Source: Pelagicoccus sp. (GTDB taxonomy: Bacteria > Verrucomicrobiota > Verrucomicrobiia > Opitutales > Opitutaceae). Taken from it: 64,000 bases of DNA. Of this stretch, positions 22,312 to 33,966 are shown one piece after another; the first letter of the stretch is position 1, and every line of letters starts with the position of its first letter. The notes below the pieces were generated by a model, which searched no databases, was not told the origin of the DNA, and worked only from the letters and a program-made list of their open reading frames with translations. The stretch is taken from NCBI GenBank assembly GCA_028284635.1, contig JANQRJ010000011.1:92421-156420 (forward strand), in the 5' to 3' direction. Both the position numbers and the translations under genes were made by a program.

Positions 22312-24456
22312 ATGTCAGTCTCCCTCACAGAGCATTCGCCCAGAAACGGCGCCGACAGACCGGTGCCGATGGAGTGGACGCGTAACATTGGCATCGCGGC
22401 GCACATCGATGCAGGGAAGACCACGACTACGGAACGCATTCTTTATTACACGGGCGTAGTTCACAAGATCGGCGAGGTGCACGACGGCAACGCCGTGACC
22501 GATTTCATGGAGCAGGAGCGCGAGCGCGGCATCACCATTACGTCTGCCGCCATTTCCTGTCGTTGGAAACCGCGCTTCGGTCCGTTCAAGGGGGTCGATC
22601 ACCTCGTGAACATTATCGATACGCCAGGCCACGTTGATTTCACCGCTGAGGTAGAACGTTCGCTGCGAGTGCTCGATGGAGCAGTCGCAGTTTTTTGTGC
22701 CGTCGCAGGGGTGCAGCCCCAGTCTGAAACCGTTTGGCGCCAGGCTGACAAGTACCACGTTCCCCGTATCGCCTTCATCAACAAGATGGATCGCGTTGGC
22801 GCCGACTTCCTGGCCGCCGTCGAGGACATGCGTAGCAAGCTGGGAGCGAACGCCCATCCGCTGATGCTTAACATCGGGGAAGGGGAGGATTTTTCCGGAT
22901 TGGTCGATCTGGTGCGCAACAACGCTTTCAAGTTCGACGAATCCGACCCCATGGGAGTCAATGTTATCGAGATCGACATCCCCTCCGAGATGGCTGCCGA
23001 GGTCGCTTCCTATCGCGAGTCGCTTATCGAGGCTGTTGCCGAGTGCGACGACGAGCTTGCTGAGGCCTATCTGGGCGGCGAAGAGATTTCTGGCGACCAG
23101 CTTGTGCTGGCGATCCGCAAGGCAACCGTCTCTCTACAGTTCGTCGGCGTTATCCCTGGTTCCGCTTTCAAGAACAAGGGCGTGCAAAGCGTGCTCGACG
23201 CGGTCGTCAACTACTTGCCCAGCCCGCTCGACATGCCGGCTATGCCAGGCCATGCCGAAGACGATTCCATTGTCGAGATCGAGGCTGACGACGCCGGCAA
23301 GGCCGCCGCTTTGGCCTTCAAGCTTTGGAGCGATCCCTATGTCGGCAAGCTCGTCTTCGTCCGCGTCTACAGCGGCACGATCAAGAAGGGCGACCTGCTT
23401 TACAATCCCCGCACCCGCAAGTCCGAACGCGTCAGTCGCATCCTCCAGATGAAGGCCGACAGTCGCGAAGACCTGGAGCAAGTTCGCTCCGGCGATATTT
23501 GCGCGGTAGTCGGTATCAAGAATGTGGCTACAGGCGACACGCTCGCCGAAAAGAACCTAGGTTTGGCCCTTGAGCCGCCCACGTTCCCCGAAGCTGTCAT
23601 CTCCATGTCGATCGAGCCGAAGACCTCGGCCGATCAGGACAAGATGTCCGTCGGCTTGGCCCGCTTGTCCGAAGAGGATCCGACTTTCGTGGTATCCTCC
23701 AACGAGGAAACCGGTCAGACGATTATCTCCGGCATGGGCGAGCTTCACCTCGAAATCATCCGCGACCGCCTTTTCCGCGAGTTCAAGGTTGAAGCCAATT
23801 CCGGCAAGCCGCAGATCGCCTACAAGGAAACGATCACCCAGGCGGCCGATGGGGAAGGGAAGTTCGTTCGCCAGTCCGGCGGCAAGGGGCAGTACGGCCA
23901 TGCGGTCATCAAGATCGAGCCCCAGGAGGCTGGCAAGGGCCTGGAAATCGTCAACGAGACGGTCGGCGGTTCCATCCCCAAGGAGTTCATCAAGCCAACC
24001 ATGGACGGCATCAAGGAAGCGACCCGCAACGGGGTCGTGGCCAGCTATCCTGTAGTTGATTTGAAAGTACGCATCGTCGACGGCTCCTTCCACGAAGTCG
24101 ACTCCTCGGAAGCCGCCTTCAAGATGGCTGGCATCTTCGCCCTGAAGGACGCCCTGCAAAAAGCCGAGTGCGTGCTCCTCGAACCGATCATGAAGGTCGA
24201 AGTCTCCACGCCCGAGGAATTCCAGGGCGACGTGATTGGCGACCTCAACCGTCGCCGCGGGCAGATTCTCAACATGGAGAGCAGGGGCGCCCTCGCCAAC
24301 GTTTCCGCCAGCGTGCCGCTCGAGACCATGTTCGGCTACGCGACCGACGTGCGTTCGCTCTCCAAGGGTCGGGCCAACTATGCCATGGAGCCATCCCATT
24401 TCGAGGCGGTTCCGCCGAACATCCTTCAGAAAATCGTCAATCAGGGCCTCTTCTAG
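22312..24456 (+). CDS. fusA: translation elongation factor G
   Basis: 714 residues. GTPase that drives ribosomal translocation. G1 is AHIDAGKTT (residues 30-38), the switch-II motif DTPGHVDF and the guanine-recognition NKMD are present, and the C-terminus has the domain IV/V blocks (ESRGALANV). A 20-residue N-terminal leader precedes the usual MEWTRNIGI start. ATG 22312 was kept, but M20 at 22369 may be the real start. No tuf gene follows; rpsJ comes next. Confidence 0.97.
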   Translation: MSVSLTEHSPRNGADRPVPMEWTRNIGIAAHIDAGKTTTTERILYYTGVVHKIGEVHDGNAVTDFMEQERERGITITSAAISCRWKPRFGPFKGVDHLVNIIDTPGHVDFTAEVERSLRVLDGAVAVFCAVAGVQPQSETVWRQADKYHVPRIAFINKMDRVGADFLAAVEDMRSKLGANAHPLMLNIGEGEDFSGLVDLVRNNAFKFDESDPMGVNVIEIDIPSEMAAEVASYRESLIEAVAECDDELAEAYLGGEEISGDQLVLAIRKATVSLQFVGVIPGSAFKNKGVQSVLDAVVNYLPSPLDMPAMPGHAEDDSIVEIEADDAGKAAALAFKLWSDPYVGKLVFVRVYSGTIKKGDLLYNPRTRKSERVSRILQMKADSREDLEQVRSGDICAVVGIKNVATGDTLAEKNLGLALEPPTFPEAVISMSIEPKTSADQDKMSVGLARLSEEDPTFVVSSNEETGQTIISGMGELHLEIIRDRLFREFKVEANSGKPQIAYKETITQAADGEGKFVRQSGGKGQYGHAVIKIEPQEAGKGLEIVNETVGGSIPKEFIKPTMDGIKEATRNGVVASYPVVDLKVRIVDGSFHEVDSSEAAFKMAGIFALKDALQKAECVLLEPIMKVEVSTPEEFQGDVIGDLNRRRGQILNMESRGALANVSASVPLETMFGYATDVRSLSKGRANYAMEPSHFEAVPPNILQKIVNQGLF

Positions 24457-24483
24457 GCCTCTCGCCAATTCTACCGTACGAAC

Positions 24484-24792
24484 ATGACAGGACAGAAAAT
24501 CCGTATCAGACTTCAAGGTTTCGACTATCGAGTAATCGATCAGTCCGCGTCGGAAATCGTGGATACTGCCAAGCGCTCCGGCGCTCGCGTTTCCGGACCG
24601 GTTCCCCTGCCCACGCGCATCGAGAAGGTATCCGTCAACCGATCTCCGCACGTCGACAAGAAGTCGATGGAGCAATTCGAGATTCGCACGCACAAGCGCC
24701 TGTTGGACATCGTCGAGCCGACTGCCCAAACCGTCGATGAGCTCAAGAAGCTCAATCTCCCCTCCGGAGTCGACATCACCATTAACGTATAG
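24484..24792 (+). CDS. rpsJ: ribosomal protein S10
   Basis: 102 residues, head protein of the 30S subunit, also the NusE partner in antitermination. Starts [20 protein letters not shown] and contains [18 protein letters not shown]. It follows fusA directly, so the str and S10 gene groups are joined without tuf. Confidence 0.98.
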   Translation: MTGQKIRIRLQGFDYRVIDQSASEIVDTAKRSGARVSGPVPLPTRIEKVSVNRSPHVDKKSMEQFEIRTHKRLLDIVEPTAQTVDELKKLNLPSGVDITINV

Positions 24793-24899
24793 AAGAAGCG
24801 GATACACTAAACAGAACAATTTCGTCCTGCGCTCGTGGGACGCTAATGTGGGTCTACTAAAAACGGCGGCAGTCCTGCCTCCACCTACCTCTTAGAACT
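24793..24899 (+). promoter_or_regulatory. rplC leader region
   Basis: A 107-base gap, the longest inside this part of the ribosomal cluster. It contains two small GC-rich inverted repeats (CGTCC/GGACG near 24830-24843 and GGCAG/CTGCC near 24867-24879). It may hold an internal promoter or control hairpin for rplC onward; this is only a suggestion. Confidence 0.3.
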
Positions 24900-25538
24900 A
24901 TGAACTACACGCTATTAGGCAAAAAGCTGGGCATGACCCAGGTTTATGGCAGCGACAACCAAGTCGTCCCTGTCACCGTCCTGCAAGCCGGCCCCTGCCC
25001 GGTCATGCAGGTCAAGACCGTCGAGTCGGACGGCTACAACGCTATCCAGATCGGCTTCGGAGCCAAGAAGGATAAGAACGCGGGCAAGGCAGCTCTCGGC
25101 CACGCCAAGAAGGCAGGCGTCGCCACTGCTCCTCGCGTCATCCGCGAAGTGCGCAGCGATTCCGCTATCGACATCGCCGCAGGCGACGTGCTCGACGTAA
25201 GCAAGTTCGAAGTCGGCAAGAAGGTCGACGTCATCGGCGCCACCAAAGGCAAGGGCTTTGCCGGCGTCATGAAGCGATTCAACACCAAGGGCGGTCCCGC
25301 CTCCCACGGTTCGATGTTCCACCGCCGCATCGGCTCCATCGGTCTCTGCCAATGGCCGGGCCACGTCTTCAAGAACCAGAAGATGCCGGGCCACATGGGA
25401 GCCAAGCAGCGCACCATCCAGAATCTCGAGATCGTCAGCATCGACGCCGAGAAGAACCTCATCCTAGTCAAGGGAGGCATCCCAGGCGCCAATGGCGACA
25501 CGGTGATGATCCGCTCCGCGATCAAGGCCAAGAAGTAA
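24900..25538 (+). CDS. rplC: ribosomal protein L3
   Basis: 212 residues, normal length; binds near the peptidyl-transferase centre. Starts MNYTLLGKKLGMTQVYG and contains KGKGFAGVMKRF and the GSMFHRRIGSIG loop that approaches the A site. Followed by rplD after 19 bases with a GGGAGGAG ribosome-binding site between. Confidence 0.98.
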   Translation: MNYTLLGKKLGMTQVYGSDNQVVPVTVLQAGPCPVMQVKTVESDGYNAIQIGFGAKKDKNAGKAALGHAKKAGVATAPRVIREVRSDSAIDIAAGDVLDVSKFEVGKKVDVIGATKGKGFAGVMKRFNTKGGPASHGSMFHRRIGSIGLCQWPGHVFKNQKMPGHMGAKQRTIQNLEIVSIDAEKNLILVKGGIPGANGDTVMIRSAIKAKK

Positions 25539-25557
25539 GGGAGGAGACTGACTGATC

Positions 25558-26193
25558 ATGAAGATTAAGCTTTTCAACAACGACGGCAGTGCCAACGGCG
25601 AAGCGGAATTCGAAGGACTTCCCGCGTTCGAAGGCGATAAAGGCCTCCAGGCAGTCAAGGAAGTGGTCGTCGCCCAGGCGGCCAACGCTCGCCAAGGCAG
25701 CGCCAATTCCAAGACCCGCGCCGAAGTGCGTGGCGGTGGCAAGAAACCCTGGAAGCAGAAGGGCACCGGCCGAGCTCGAGCCGGCTCCACCCGTTCCCCC
25801 ATCTGGGTCGGCGGTGGCGTGGTCTTCGGCCCCAAGCCTCGCGACTACTCCAAGAAGATTAACAAGAAGGTCCGCTCCCTCGCTTTCCGCCGTGCCCTGT
25901 TTGACCGGGTCAGCGACGGCTCGCTTGTGGTAGTAGAGTCCCTCGACATCGCTCCCGCGAAAACCAGCGTTGCTGCCAAGCTGGTTCGCAGCATCGCTCC
26001 TAAGGGCAAGGCGCTTGTCCTCGACAAGGAGTTCAGCGACACCTCCATCCTCGCCCTGCGCAATATCGCCGGGATCGATCTGGAGGAAGCCGCCTATGTC
26101 AGCGTCTCGGACCTCTGCCAGTTCCAAACTATCATCGTCACGCGTTCCGGCCTCGAAACGCTGATCGAGCGAGCGAAAGGAGACTCGAAATGA
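25558..26193 (+). CDS. rplD: ribosomal protein L4
   Basis: 211 residues. The long exit-tunnel loop is recognised by TRAEVRGGGKKPWKQKGTGR and then RAGSTRSPIWVGGG. In enterobacteria L4 represses its own operon, which is not testable here. Its stop overlaps the start of rplW by four bases. Confidence 0.98.
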   Translation: MKIKLFNNDGSANGEAEFEGLPAFEGDKGLQAVKEVVVAQAANARQGSANSKTRAEVRGGGKKPWKQKGTGRARAGSTRSPIWVGGGVVFGPKPRDYSKKINKKVRSLAFRRALFDRVSDGSLVVVESLDIAPAKTSVAAKLVRSIAPKGKALVLDKEFSDTSILALRNIAGIDLEEAAYVSVSDLCQFQTIIVTRSGLETLIERAKGDSK

Positions 26194-26477
26194 TTCACAC
26201 CGACAAGATCATCAAGTCGCTACGCCTGACCGAGAAGACCAACGCCCAGTCATCCGAGATCGGGCAGTACACCTTCGAAGTCTTCAAGGACGCCAGCAAA
26301 GGCAGCATCAAGGCCGCCGTTGAGAAGGTATTCGACGTCACCGTCAAGCGGGTCAACGTCATGAACCAGATCGGCAAGCCGCGTCGCAACCGCAAGACCG
26401 GCAAGACCACGCGTCGCGCCGGCATCAAGAAGGCGATCGTGACCCTCAAGCAGGGCGACACCATCGAAATCGTCTAA
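26190..26477 (+). CDS. rplW: ribosomal protein L23
   Basis: 95 residues, at the tunnel exit where SRP and trigger factor dock. Has the signature LRLTEKT and a positively charged loop GKPRRNRKTGKTTRRAG. Translationally coupled to rplD by an ATGA overlap. Confidence 0.97.
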   Translation: MIHTDKIIKSLRLTEKTNAQSSEIGQYTFEVFKDASKGSIKAAVEKVFDVTVKRVNVMNQIGKPRRNRKTGKTTRRAGIKKAIVTLKQGDTIEIV

Positions 26478-26497
26478 GCTCCAGGAGATCATTCGAC

Positions 26498-27352
26498 ATG
26501 GCTATCAAGAGTTTCAATCCCGTCACCCCCACTCAGCGCTTCGCTCAGATCCAGACCAAGGATGTCGCCAACAAGCGCCCGGAGAAGGCCCTGACCACTC
26601 CCAAGAACAAGAAGGCCGGCCGCAACTGCTACGGCCGCATCACCATGCGCCGACGAGGCGGAGGGCACAAGCAGCTCTACCGCGTTATCGACTTCAAGCG
26701 CAACAAGTTCGACATTCCCGGCAAGGTGCAGGCGATCGAGTACGATCCCAACCGTTCCGCCTACATCGCCCTCGTGGCTTACGCGGATGGCGAAAAGCGC
26801 TACATCATCGCTCCATCCGGGCTGAAGGCAGGTGACAAGGTTCTCTCTTCGCAGAAGATGATCGCCTTCGAGGCCGGCAACGCCATGCCGCTCGAGTTCA
26901 TCCCGCCCACTACCAAGGTCCACGCCGTCGAGCTGCTCCCCGGCAAGGGCGCCCAGCTCGCCCGCTCGGCAGGCAACGCCATCGAGCTTATCAACCTCGA
27001 AGGCGACAACGCCCAGATCAAGCTGCCCTCCGGCGAACTTCGTCTGGTCAGCAAGAAGTGCATGGCCACCATCGGCGCCGTCGGCAACTCCGAGCGCAAG
27101 AACGTCATCGTCGGCAAGGCCGGCCGCAGCCGTTGGCTCGGCAAGCGTCCCCGTGTTCGCGGCGTTGTCATGAATCCGGTCGACCATCCCAACGGCGGTG
27201 GCGAGGCCAAGAGCAAGGGCGGCGGCGGCCGTCAGATGCTGGTATCCCCCTGGGGACAGCTCGCCAAAGGCTTCCCGACCCGTCGCAAGTCCAAGGAGAG
27301 CAACAGCCTAATCCTCGTCCGTCGCAACGGACGGAAAATGAAGAACAAATAA
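26498..27352 (+). CDS. rplB: ribosomal protein L2
   Basis: 284 residues. Needed for subunit joining and peptidyl transfer. C-terminal conserved block [17 protein letters not shown] includes the essential His. An AGGAGAT ribosome-binding site precedes the ATG. Confidence 0.98.
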   Translation: MAIKSFNPVTPTQRFAQIQTKDVANKRPEKALTTPKNKKAGRNCYGRITMRRRGGGHKQLYRVIDFKRNKFDIPGKVQAIEYDPNRSAYIALVAYADGEKRYIIAPSGLKAGDKVLSSQKMIAFEAGNAMPLEFIPPTTKVHAVELLPGKGAQLARSAGNAIELINLEGDNAQIKLPSGELRLVSKKCMATIGAVGNSERKNVIVGKAGRSRWLGKRPRVRGVVMNPVDHPNGGGEAKSKGGGGRQMLVSPWGQLAKGFPTRRKSKESNSLILVRRNGRKMKNK

Positions 27353-27368
27353 GAGAGGAACAGAGAAC

Positions 27369-27632
27369 ATGCGTTCAGCAAAAAAAGGATATTTCATCGA
27401 CCCCAGTCTCGAGAAGAAGGTGCTAGCAGCTCAGGCAAATAATGATCGCAAGCCGATCCAAACTTGGTCTCGCCGTTCTACCATCACACCAGACTTCGTA
27501 GGTCTAAACTTCAATGTTCACAACGGCAAGGCGTTCATACCTGTCCATGTGACCGAAAACATGGTGAATCACAAGCTGGGCGAATTCTCCCAGACGCGCA
27601 CCTTCAAGGCGCACGGCGGCAGCAAGAAATAG
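27369..27632 (+). CDS. rpsS: ribosomal protein S19
   Basis: 87 residues, 30S head protein. Core stretch [20 protein letters not shown] and the family ending [14 protein letters not shown] are clear. Preceded by AGAGAGGAA as ribosome-binding site. Confidence 0.97.
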   Translation: MRSAKKGYFIDPSLEKKVLAAQANNDRKPIQTWSRRSTITPDFVGLNFNVHNGKAFIPVHVTENMVNHKLGEFSQTRTFKAHGGSKK

Positions 27633-27659
27633 CAGCCCGCGAAAGGAGCCACACCAGCC

Positions 27660-27995
27660 ATGCAAGTACAAGCACGCACCAAATACGCTCGAATGTCGCC
27701 CAAGAAGGTGATCGAGGTCGCCCGCGTCATCCGCGGCAAGAACGCGAACTCCGCCCTCGAGCTGCTCAAGTTCATCCCGCGCAAGTCGGCCGCTCTGCTC
27801 TCCAAGACGCTGCAGTCCGCCATCGCCAACGCGGAAAACAACCACGACCTCTCCGGCGACTCCCTCGTCGTAGAGCAAGCCACCGTGGAGCAGGGGCCCG
27901 CCCTCAAGCGCTTCAAGGCAGCCGCTCGCGGCGGCGTCGCCAAGCGCAAGAAGCGCATGTCCCACATCCGCATCGTCCTGTCAGACAACCTCTAG
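27660..27995 (+). CDS. rplV: ribosomal protein L22
   Basis: 111 residues, lines the exit tunnel with L4. Starts MQVQARTKYARMSPKKV and ends KRKKRMSHIRIVLSDNL, matching the tunnel hairpin and final strand. AAAGGAG ribosome-binding site upstream. Confidence 0.97.
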   Translation: MQVQARTKYARMSPKKVIEVARVIRGKNANSALELLKFIPRKSAALLSKTLQSAIANAENNHDLSGDSLVVEQATVEQGPALKRFKAAARGGVAKRKKRMSHIRIVLSDNL

Positions 27996-28007
27996 CAAAA
28001 CGCACAC

Positions 28008-28631
28008 ATGGGTCAGAAAACGCATCCGATAGGATTCCGCCTCTCCGTCAACCGCAACTGGCAGTCCCGCTGGTTCGCCCGCAAGAACGAGTTCGCCGAC
28101 ACGCTGCACGAGGATCACATCATCCGCTCCAAGCTGATGGAGAAGCTCAAGTACGCCAGCGTGCCCCGCATTTTCATCGAGCGCGCCTCCAACCGCGTCC
28201 GCGTCAAGATCTTCACCGCCCGTCCCGGCATCGTAATCGGACGCAAGGGCCAGGAGATCGAGAAGATCAAGGACGAGCTCTCCAAGGCCACCGGCAGGGA
28301 GATCCTTCTCGACATCCAGGAAGTCAAGAAGCCCGAGCTCGACGCAGCCCTCGTGGCCGAAAACGTCGCCCTGCAGCTCGAGCGCCGCATCTCCTTCCGC
28401 CGCGCCATGAAGAAAGCCGTGCAGATCACCATGTCGCTCGGCGCTAAGGGCATAAAGATCCAGGTCGGCGGCCGTCTCGGTGGAGCGGACATCGCTCGTA
28501 CCGAAGTGCAGCGCCAGGGCTCCGTGCCCCTTCACACGCTGCGCGAGGAAATCGACTACGGCACCGCCGAAGCCCGCACTGTCTACGGCATCATCGGCAT
28601 CAAGTGCTGGATATTCAACAAGGAAGACTAA
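28008..28631 (+). CDS. rpsC: ribosomal protein S3
   Basis: 207 residues, slightly shorter than the E. coli protein because the C-terminal tail is missing. KH domain with GXXG-type loop ([19 protein letters not shown]) and the S3 C-terminal domain ([16 protein letters not shown]). Part of the mRNA entry helicase. Confidence 0.97.
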   Translation: MGQKTHPIGFRLSVNRNWQSRWFARKNEFADTLHEDHIIRSKLMEKLKYASVPRIFIERASNRVRVKIFTARPGIVIGRKGQEIEKIKDELSKATGREILLDIQEVKKPELDAALVAENVALQLERRISFRRAMKKAVQITMSLGAKGIKIQVGGRLGGADIARTEVQRQGSVPLHTLREEIDYGTAEARTVYGIIGIKCWIFNKED

Positions 28632-28651
28632 GAGCCAAACCGTAACGAGCC

Positions 28652-29071
28652 ATGCCTCCACTCACACCATCTCGCACCAAGTACCGCAAGGCCCACAAGG
28701 GACGCCTGCGCGGCAATGCCAAGGGCGGCGACACCATATCCTTTGGCGACTATGCCATCCAGGCTCTCGATCGTGGACACTTCACCGGCCGCCAGATCGA
28801 GGCCGCCCGTGTCGCCATCACCCGCCACATGAAGCGCAAGGGAAAGCTCTGGATCCGAGTGTTCCCTCACAAGCCCATTACCAAGAAGCCGCTCGAAACC
28901 CGCATGGGTAAGGGCAAGGGACCGGTTGACCACTACGTCGCCGCCATCAAGCCAGGCGTCGTGCTCTTCGAGCTCGCCGGCGTGCCCCTCGCGGTCGCCC
29001 GCCAGGCCATGTCGCTCGCCGATGCCAAGATCCCCTTCCGTACCCGCTTCATCGAGCGCGATCGCGACTAA
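28652..29071 (+). CDS. rplP: ribosomal protein L16
   Basis: 139 residues. Organises the A-site tRNA elbow. Contains [19 protein letters not shown] and [13 protein letters not shown], the hallmark of the family. Start [13 protein letters not shown] is typical. Confidence 0.97.
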   Translation: MPPLTPSRTKYRKAHKGRLRGNAKGGDTISFGDYAIQALDRGHFTGRQIEAARVAITRHMKRKGKLWIRVFPHKPITKKPLETRMGKGKGPVDHYVAAIKPGVVLFELAGVPLAVARQAMSLADAKIPFRTRFIERDRD

Positions 29072-29100
29072 ATCTTCGATCCGAGAGGAGACCACTTAAC

Positions 29101-29307
29101 ATGAAGACCAAGGACATCAGAGAACTTCCCCTCGCGGAACTCGGGAAGAAGATACGCGACAGCCGCGACCAGCTTCTCGAACTCCGTCTCAAGAAGCAGA
29201 CTGGCCAAGTAGAGAAGACCCATGAGATCACTGCCCTCCGTCGGGGCATTGCTCGCATGGAAACCATCCGCGTAGAGAAGCTCCGCGCCGAGAAGCAGAC
29301 TGCCTAA
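29101..29307 (+). CDS. rpmC: ribosomal protein L29
   Basis: 68 residues, two-helix hairpin at the tunnel exit. Recognised by the pattern [19 protein letters not shown] and [13 protein letters not shown] strong GAGAGGAGACC ribosome-binding site precedes it. rpsQ follows after 25 bases. Confidence 0.95.
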   Translation: MKTKDIRELPLAELGKKIRDSRDQLLELRLKKQTGQVEKTHEITALRRGIARMETIRVEKLRAEKQTA

Positions 29308-29332
29308 CCCGAACTACGCTAGATAACAGGCC

Positions 29333-29665
29333 ATGGAAAATTCACGCAATTCACGCAAGGACCTCAGCGGTATCGTCACCAGCATCATGGGCAACAAGTC
29401 CATCAAGGTGACCTACAGCTACAAGATCCCGCATCCCCGCTACCGCAAGGTCATCAACCGCAAGACCGTCGTTCATGTGCACGACGAGGAAAACGCCGCC
29501 CGTCTCGGCGACAAGGTCGAGATCATGGAAACCCGTCCGCTCAGCCGCCTCAAGCGCTGGCGCTTGGTCCAGATAGTCGAACGCGCCCCGATGCTCGGCA
29601 AGAAGACGCTCGCCGAGTTCGAGGCCGAAGCGGAAGAGGATGCCGAGGAGTCCGCAGCCGAATAG
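29333..29665 (+). CDS. rpsQ: ribosomal protein S17 with acidic tail
   Basis: 110 residues against the usual 80-90. The OB-fold core is clear (RKDLSGIVTSIMGNKSIKV, then METRPLSRLKRWRLV). The last 20-odd residues form an Ala/Glu-rich tail (EFEAEAEEDAEESAAE) also seen on other proteins of this cluster. Confidence 0.96.
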   Translation: MENSRNSRKDLSGIVTSIMGNKSIKVTYSYKIPHPRYRKVINRKTVVHVHDEENAARLGDKVEIMETRPLSRLKRWRLVQIVERAPMLGKKTLAEFEAEAEEDAEESAAE

Positions 29666-29689
29666 GCAACCAAAGGAGGTTACGTAACC

Positions 29690-30055
<366 letters not shown>

Positions 30056-30057
30056 AA

Positions 30058-30312
30058 ATGGCTATCAAGACACACGTGAAGAAGGGCGACGAAATCGTCG
30101 TGCTCGCAGGCAGGGAGAAAGGCAAGCGCGGCAAGGTGCTCCAGCTCCTCCCCAAGAAGAACCGCGCCATCGTCGAAGGCCTCATGATGATCAAGCGCCA
30201 CGAGCGCAAGACCGAGGACAATCCCGAAGGCCAGATCGCCGAGCGCGAAGGCTCCATCCATATGTCCAATCTGATGCTCGCCTCCAAGTGGGACGCCCGT
30301 CAGGCAAAGTAA
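30058..30312 (+). CDS. rplX: ribosomal protein L24
   Basis: 84 residues. KOW motif (KKGDEIVVLAGREKGKRGKV) starts assembly of the 50S subunit. Somewhat shorter than average because the C-terminal zinc-free tail is brief. Tightly packed behind rplN. A 78-base gap separates it from rplE. Confidence 0.96.
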   Translation: MAIKTHVKKGDEIVVLAGREKGKRGKVLQLLPKKNRAIVEGLMMIKRHERKTEDNPEGQIAEREGSIHMSNLMLASKWDARQAK

Positions 30313-30390
30313 ACCAGTCTCGCGGCCTTCAGGCCGCCACCGCACAAGAGAACCAAAACCATTCCGGGACGGAAATCCGGATCACTCGAA

Positions 30391-30969
30391 ATGAGCTCTC
30401 AAGAAACACCAGCCCTCAAGAAGCATTACGACGAAGTCGTAGCGCCCGGCCTCAAGAAGAACCTCGGCTACAAGAACGACCTGCAGATCCCCCGCATCGA
30501 AAAGGTTACGCTGAACATCGGCGTCAGCGCCGCAGCCGACAAGTCCGTGCTCGAGGATGCCGTTAAGCGCCTCGCCGCCATCACCGGCCAGCAACCCACT
30601 CGCACCTACGCCCGCAAGAGCATCGCCAACTTCAAGTTGCGCGAAGGCATGCCCATCGGCTGCAAGGTCACCCTGCGCGGCTCCCGCATGTGGGACTTCC
30701 TCTACCGCCTGCTTGCGGTCGGACTTCCCTCCATCCGTGACTTCCGCGGCGTGCACTCCCGTTTCGACGGAAACGGCAACTACTCGCTCGGCATCACCGA
30801 CCTGACCATCTTCCCCGAAGTCCCCGCCGACGCGGTCAAGAGCCAGTCCGGTCTCGAGTTCACCATCGTCACCACCGCCAAGACCGACGCTGAAGGCAAG
30901 GAGCTGCTCTCGCTGCTCGGCATGCCCTTCCGCAAGCAGGAGAAGAAGGAAGAAGAAACTGCCGCTTAA
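30391..30969 (+). CDS. rplE: ribosomal protein L5
   Basis: 192 residues, central protuberance protein binding 5S rRNA and P-site tRNA. Conserved blocks IEKVTLNIGV, KSIANFKLREGMPIGCKVTL and GITDLTIFPEV are present. It has a short Lys/Glu tail. Confidence 0.97.
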   Translation: MSSQETPALKKHYDEVVAPGLKKNLGYKNDLQIPRIEKVTLNIGVSAAADKSVLEDAVKRLAAITGQQPTRTYARKSIANFKLREGMPIGCKVTLRGSRMWDFLYRLLAVGLPSIRDFRGVHSRFDGNGNYSLGITDLTIFPEVPADAVKSQSGLEFTIVTTAKTDAEGKELLSLLGMPFRKQEKKEEETAA

Positions 30970-30981
30970 CCCTTTCAAGAT

Positions 30982-31287
30982 ATGGCCAAGAAATCAGCAA
31001 TAGCCCGCAACAAGAAGCGAGAGCGCCTCGTCGCCAAGTACGCCGAAAAGCGTGCCGCCCTGAAGGCGGTGCTCGCCAACCCGGACACTTCCGACGAGGA
31101 ATTCTACGTTGCGCAGCGCAAGCTCTGCAAGCTGCCTCGCAACGCTTCTCCCGTCCGCATCAAGAACCGCTGCAACGTCACGGGCCGTCCTCGCGCCTAC
31201 ATGCGCCGCTACGGACTCTCCCGCCTCACTTTCCGCGAACTCGCCCTGCAGGGCAAGATACCCGGCGTCACTAAGTCGTCCTGGTAG
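30982..31287 (+). CDS. rpsN: ribosomal protein S14, zinc-free long form
   Basis: 101 residues with the long-form pattern ([38 protein letters not shown] style ending GVTKSSW). The four zinc-ligand cysteines of the short form are absent, so this is the zinc-independent type. A 118-base gap without features precedes rpsH. Confidence 0.97.
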   Translation: MAKKSAIARNKKRERLVAKYAEKRAALKAVLANPDTSDEEFYVAQRKLCKLPRNASPVRIKNRCNVTGRPRAYMRRYGLSRLTFRELALQGKIPGVTKSSW

Positions 31288-31405
31288 ACGCTTCGTCGTT
31301 GACGCCACCCAAACGACCGATCAAACCCTTCGCCCTTCAACCTACAGTCAATCGCGAGTCGGGAGTTTGGATATCGCTCGGCTCGAAACTTAAAAGCAAT
31401 CCATC

Positions 31406-31801
31406 ATGCACACTGATCCAATCAGCGACTTTCTAACGCGCATCCGCAACGCATCCAGCGCCCGCAAGGACGAATGCGTCGCGCCGCACTCCAAGCTCAA
31501 GGCAGCCATCGCCAAGATCCTCCTCGAAGAGGGCTTTATCGGCGGCGTCTCCGAAGGCCAGGACGAGAAGGGCCACAAGACCCTGATTCTCGCCCTCAAG
31601 TACGTGGATGGCGAGCCATCCATCAACGGCATCGACCGCGTATCCAAGCCAGGACTACGACTCTACGCCAAGAGTGGCGAGATCCCCCGCGTGCTCAACG
31701 GCCTCGGAGTCTGCATCCTCACCACGCCCTCCGGCGTCATGAAGGACCGCGACGCTCGTCGCCAGAAGGTCGGCGGCGAACTCATCTGCAACGTTTGGTA
31801 A
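31406..31801 (+). CDS. rpsH: ribosomal protein S8
   Basis: 131 residues. Start DPISDFLTRIRNASSAR and the C-terminal block GLGVCILTTPSGVMKDRDARR are typical. Binds the central domain of 16S rRNA. Confidence 0.97.
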   Translation: MHTDPISDFLTRIRNASSARKDECVAPHSKLKAAIAKILLEEGFIGGVSEGQDEKGHKTLILALKYVDGEPSINGIDRVSKPGLRLYAKSGEIPRVLNGLGVCILTTPSGVMKDRDARRQKVGGELICNVW

Positions 31802-31820
31802 TCGAAGGGGGAATACAGAC

Positions 31821-32369
31821 ATGAGCAGAATCGGAAAACTTCCAGTCGCCATCCCCAGCGGCGTCAAAATCGACGTCCAGGTAGATGCCAAGAAAATCGC
31901 TACCGTGAAGGTCGAAGGACCCAAGGGTAAGCTCGAGAAGACGTTCAACCCCGCCGTCAAGGTCGTGGTCGAAGACGGACAGGTCAAGGTCAGCCCGACC
32001 GACTCGAGCCGCTTCGCCAACGCCATGTACGGCACCGCCCGCTCCATCATCAGCAACATGGTGCAAGGCGTGGTCGAAGGCTTCAGCAAGGAACTCGAGA
32101 TCTCGGGCGTCGGCTTCCAGGCCAACCTCAAGGGCAAGGTGCTCAACCTCAAGCTCGGCTTCTCGCACGACATCAACTACGACGTCCCCGAAGGCGTGAC
32201 CATCGCCGTCGACGGCGGCACCAAGCTCAAGGTGTCGGGCATCGACAAGCACATGGTGGGGCAGGCGGCCGCTTCCATCAAGAAGTTCGCCCCGATCGAG
32301 CCTTACAAGGGCAAGGGCGTCCGCATTGTCGGCGATCACGTCATCCGCAAGGAGGGCAAGTCCGCTTAG
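31821..32369 (+). CDS. rplF: ribosomal protein L6
   Basis: 182 residues with two L6 repeats. Starts MSRIGKLPVAIPSGV and has the second-repeat signature PYKGKGVRIVGDHVIRKEGK. AAGGGGG ribosome-binding site upstream. Confidence 0.97.
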   Translation: MSRIGKLPVAIPSGVKIDVQVDAKKIATVKVEGPKGKLEKTFNPAVKVVVEDGQVKVSPTDSSRFANAMYGTARSIISNMVQGVVEGFSKELEISGVGFQANLKGKVLNLKLGFSHDINYDVPEGVTIAVDGGTKLKVSGIDKHMVGQAAASIKKFAPIEPYKGKGVRIVGDHVIRKEGKSA

Positions 32370-32417
32370 TCCGCGAGACGAAGCTAGAACCGCAAACCAA
32401 ACAAGAAGCGTTCAAAG

Positions 32418-32780
32418 ATGAAAATTCAGAAGAAAAACGATCTCGCTCAGAAGCGCCGCTGGCGCATCCGCAAGAAAGTGATCGGCACTCCAGAGCGTCC
32501 CCGCCTCAGCCTTCACCTCAGCGGCAAGCATATCTACGCCCAAGCCATCGACGACCAGCAGGGCAAGACTCTCGCCTTCCTCTCCACCCTCGGCAAAGAC
32601 CTGCGCGAGCAGAAGCTCGCTGCCAACGTCAAGGGCGCCGCCGCTCTCGGCAAGGCTTTCGGCGAGAAGGCCAAGGCAGCTGGAATTGGAAAGGTCGTGT
32701 TCGATCGCAACGGCCGCCGCTACCACGGCTGCGTCAAGACATTTGCAGAAGCCGCTCGTGAGGCCGGCCTAGACTTCTAA
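32418..32780 (+). CDS. rplR: ribosomal protein L18
   Basis: 120 residues, 5S rRNA-binding. Recognised by [18 protein letters not shown] and the family ending [20 protein letters not shown]. rpsE starts eight bases after its stop. Confidence 0.97.
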   Translation: MKIQKKNDLAQKRRWRIRKKVIGTPERPRLSLHLSGKHIYAQAIDDQQGKTLAFLSTLGKDLREQKLAANVKGAAALGKAFGEKAKAAGIGKVVFDRNGRRYHGCVKTFAEAAREAGLDF

Positions 32781-32788
32781 ATCGCCCT

Positions 32789-33454
<666 letters not shown>

Positions 33455-33481
33455 TCAAACTTCTGAAAGGAACAGCTCACC

Positions 33482-33934
33482 ATGAGACTCCACTCCCTCT
33501 CCAACGTCAAAGGCGCGACCCATCGTCGCAAGCGCGTCGGCAACGGCGAAGGCAACGGCCACGGCAAGACTTGCGGACGCGGCGGCAAGGGCCAGACCGC
33601 TCGCTCCGGCGGCGGCATCCGCATCGGTTTCGAAGGCGGCCAGATGCCCATCTTTCGCCGGCTCCCGATCCGCGGCTTCAACAACAAGAACTTCCGCACC
33701 GAGTACGAGAGCGTGAACGTGGCCGAATTGGCCAAGCTCGACGACTCCGTGACCGAGGTGAATCGCGAAGCTCTGGTCAAGGCGGGCCTCGTCCGCAGCA
33801 ACGACAAGCCTCTCAAGATCCTCGGCGAAGGCGAACTCTCCAAGGCACTCAAGATTACCGCCGAGAAGTTCAGCGCCTCCGCCAAAGAGAAGATCGAAAA
33901 GGCGGGCGGCGAAGCGATCGTCGCCGGAGCCTAG
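33482..33934 (+). CDS. rplO: ribosomal protein L15
   Basis: 150 residues. Gly/Arg-rich N-terminal extension typical of L15 (GNGEGNGHGKTCGRGGKGQ) and FEGGQMPIFRRLPIRGF. AAAGGAAC ribosome-binding site upstream. secY follows after 32 bases. Confidence 0.97.
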   Translation: MRLHSLSNVKGATHRRKRVGNGEGNGHGKTCGRGGKGQTARSGGGIRIGFEGGQMPIFRRLPIRGFNNKNFRTEYESVNVAELAKLDDSVTEVNREALVKAGLVRSNDKPLKILGEGELSKALKITAEKFSASAKEKIEKAGGEAIVAGA

Positions 33935-33966
33935 TTCAATCGTCGCGCCTCTAAAACCCCCTCGGC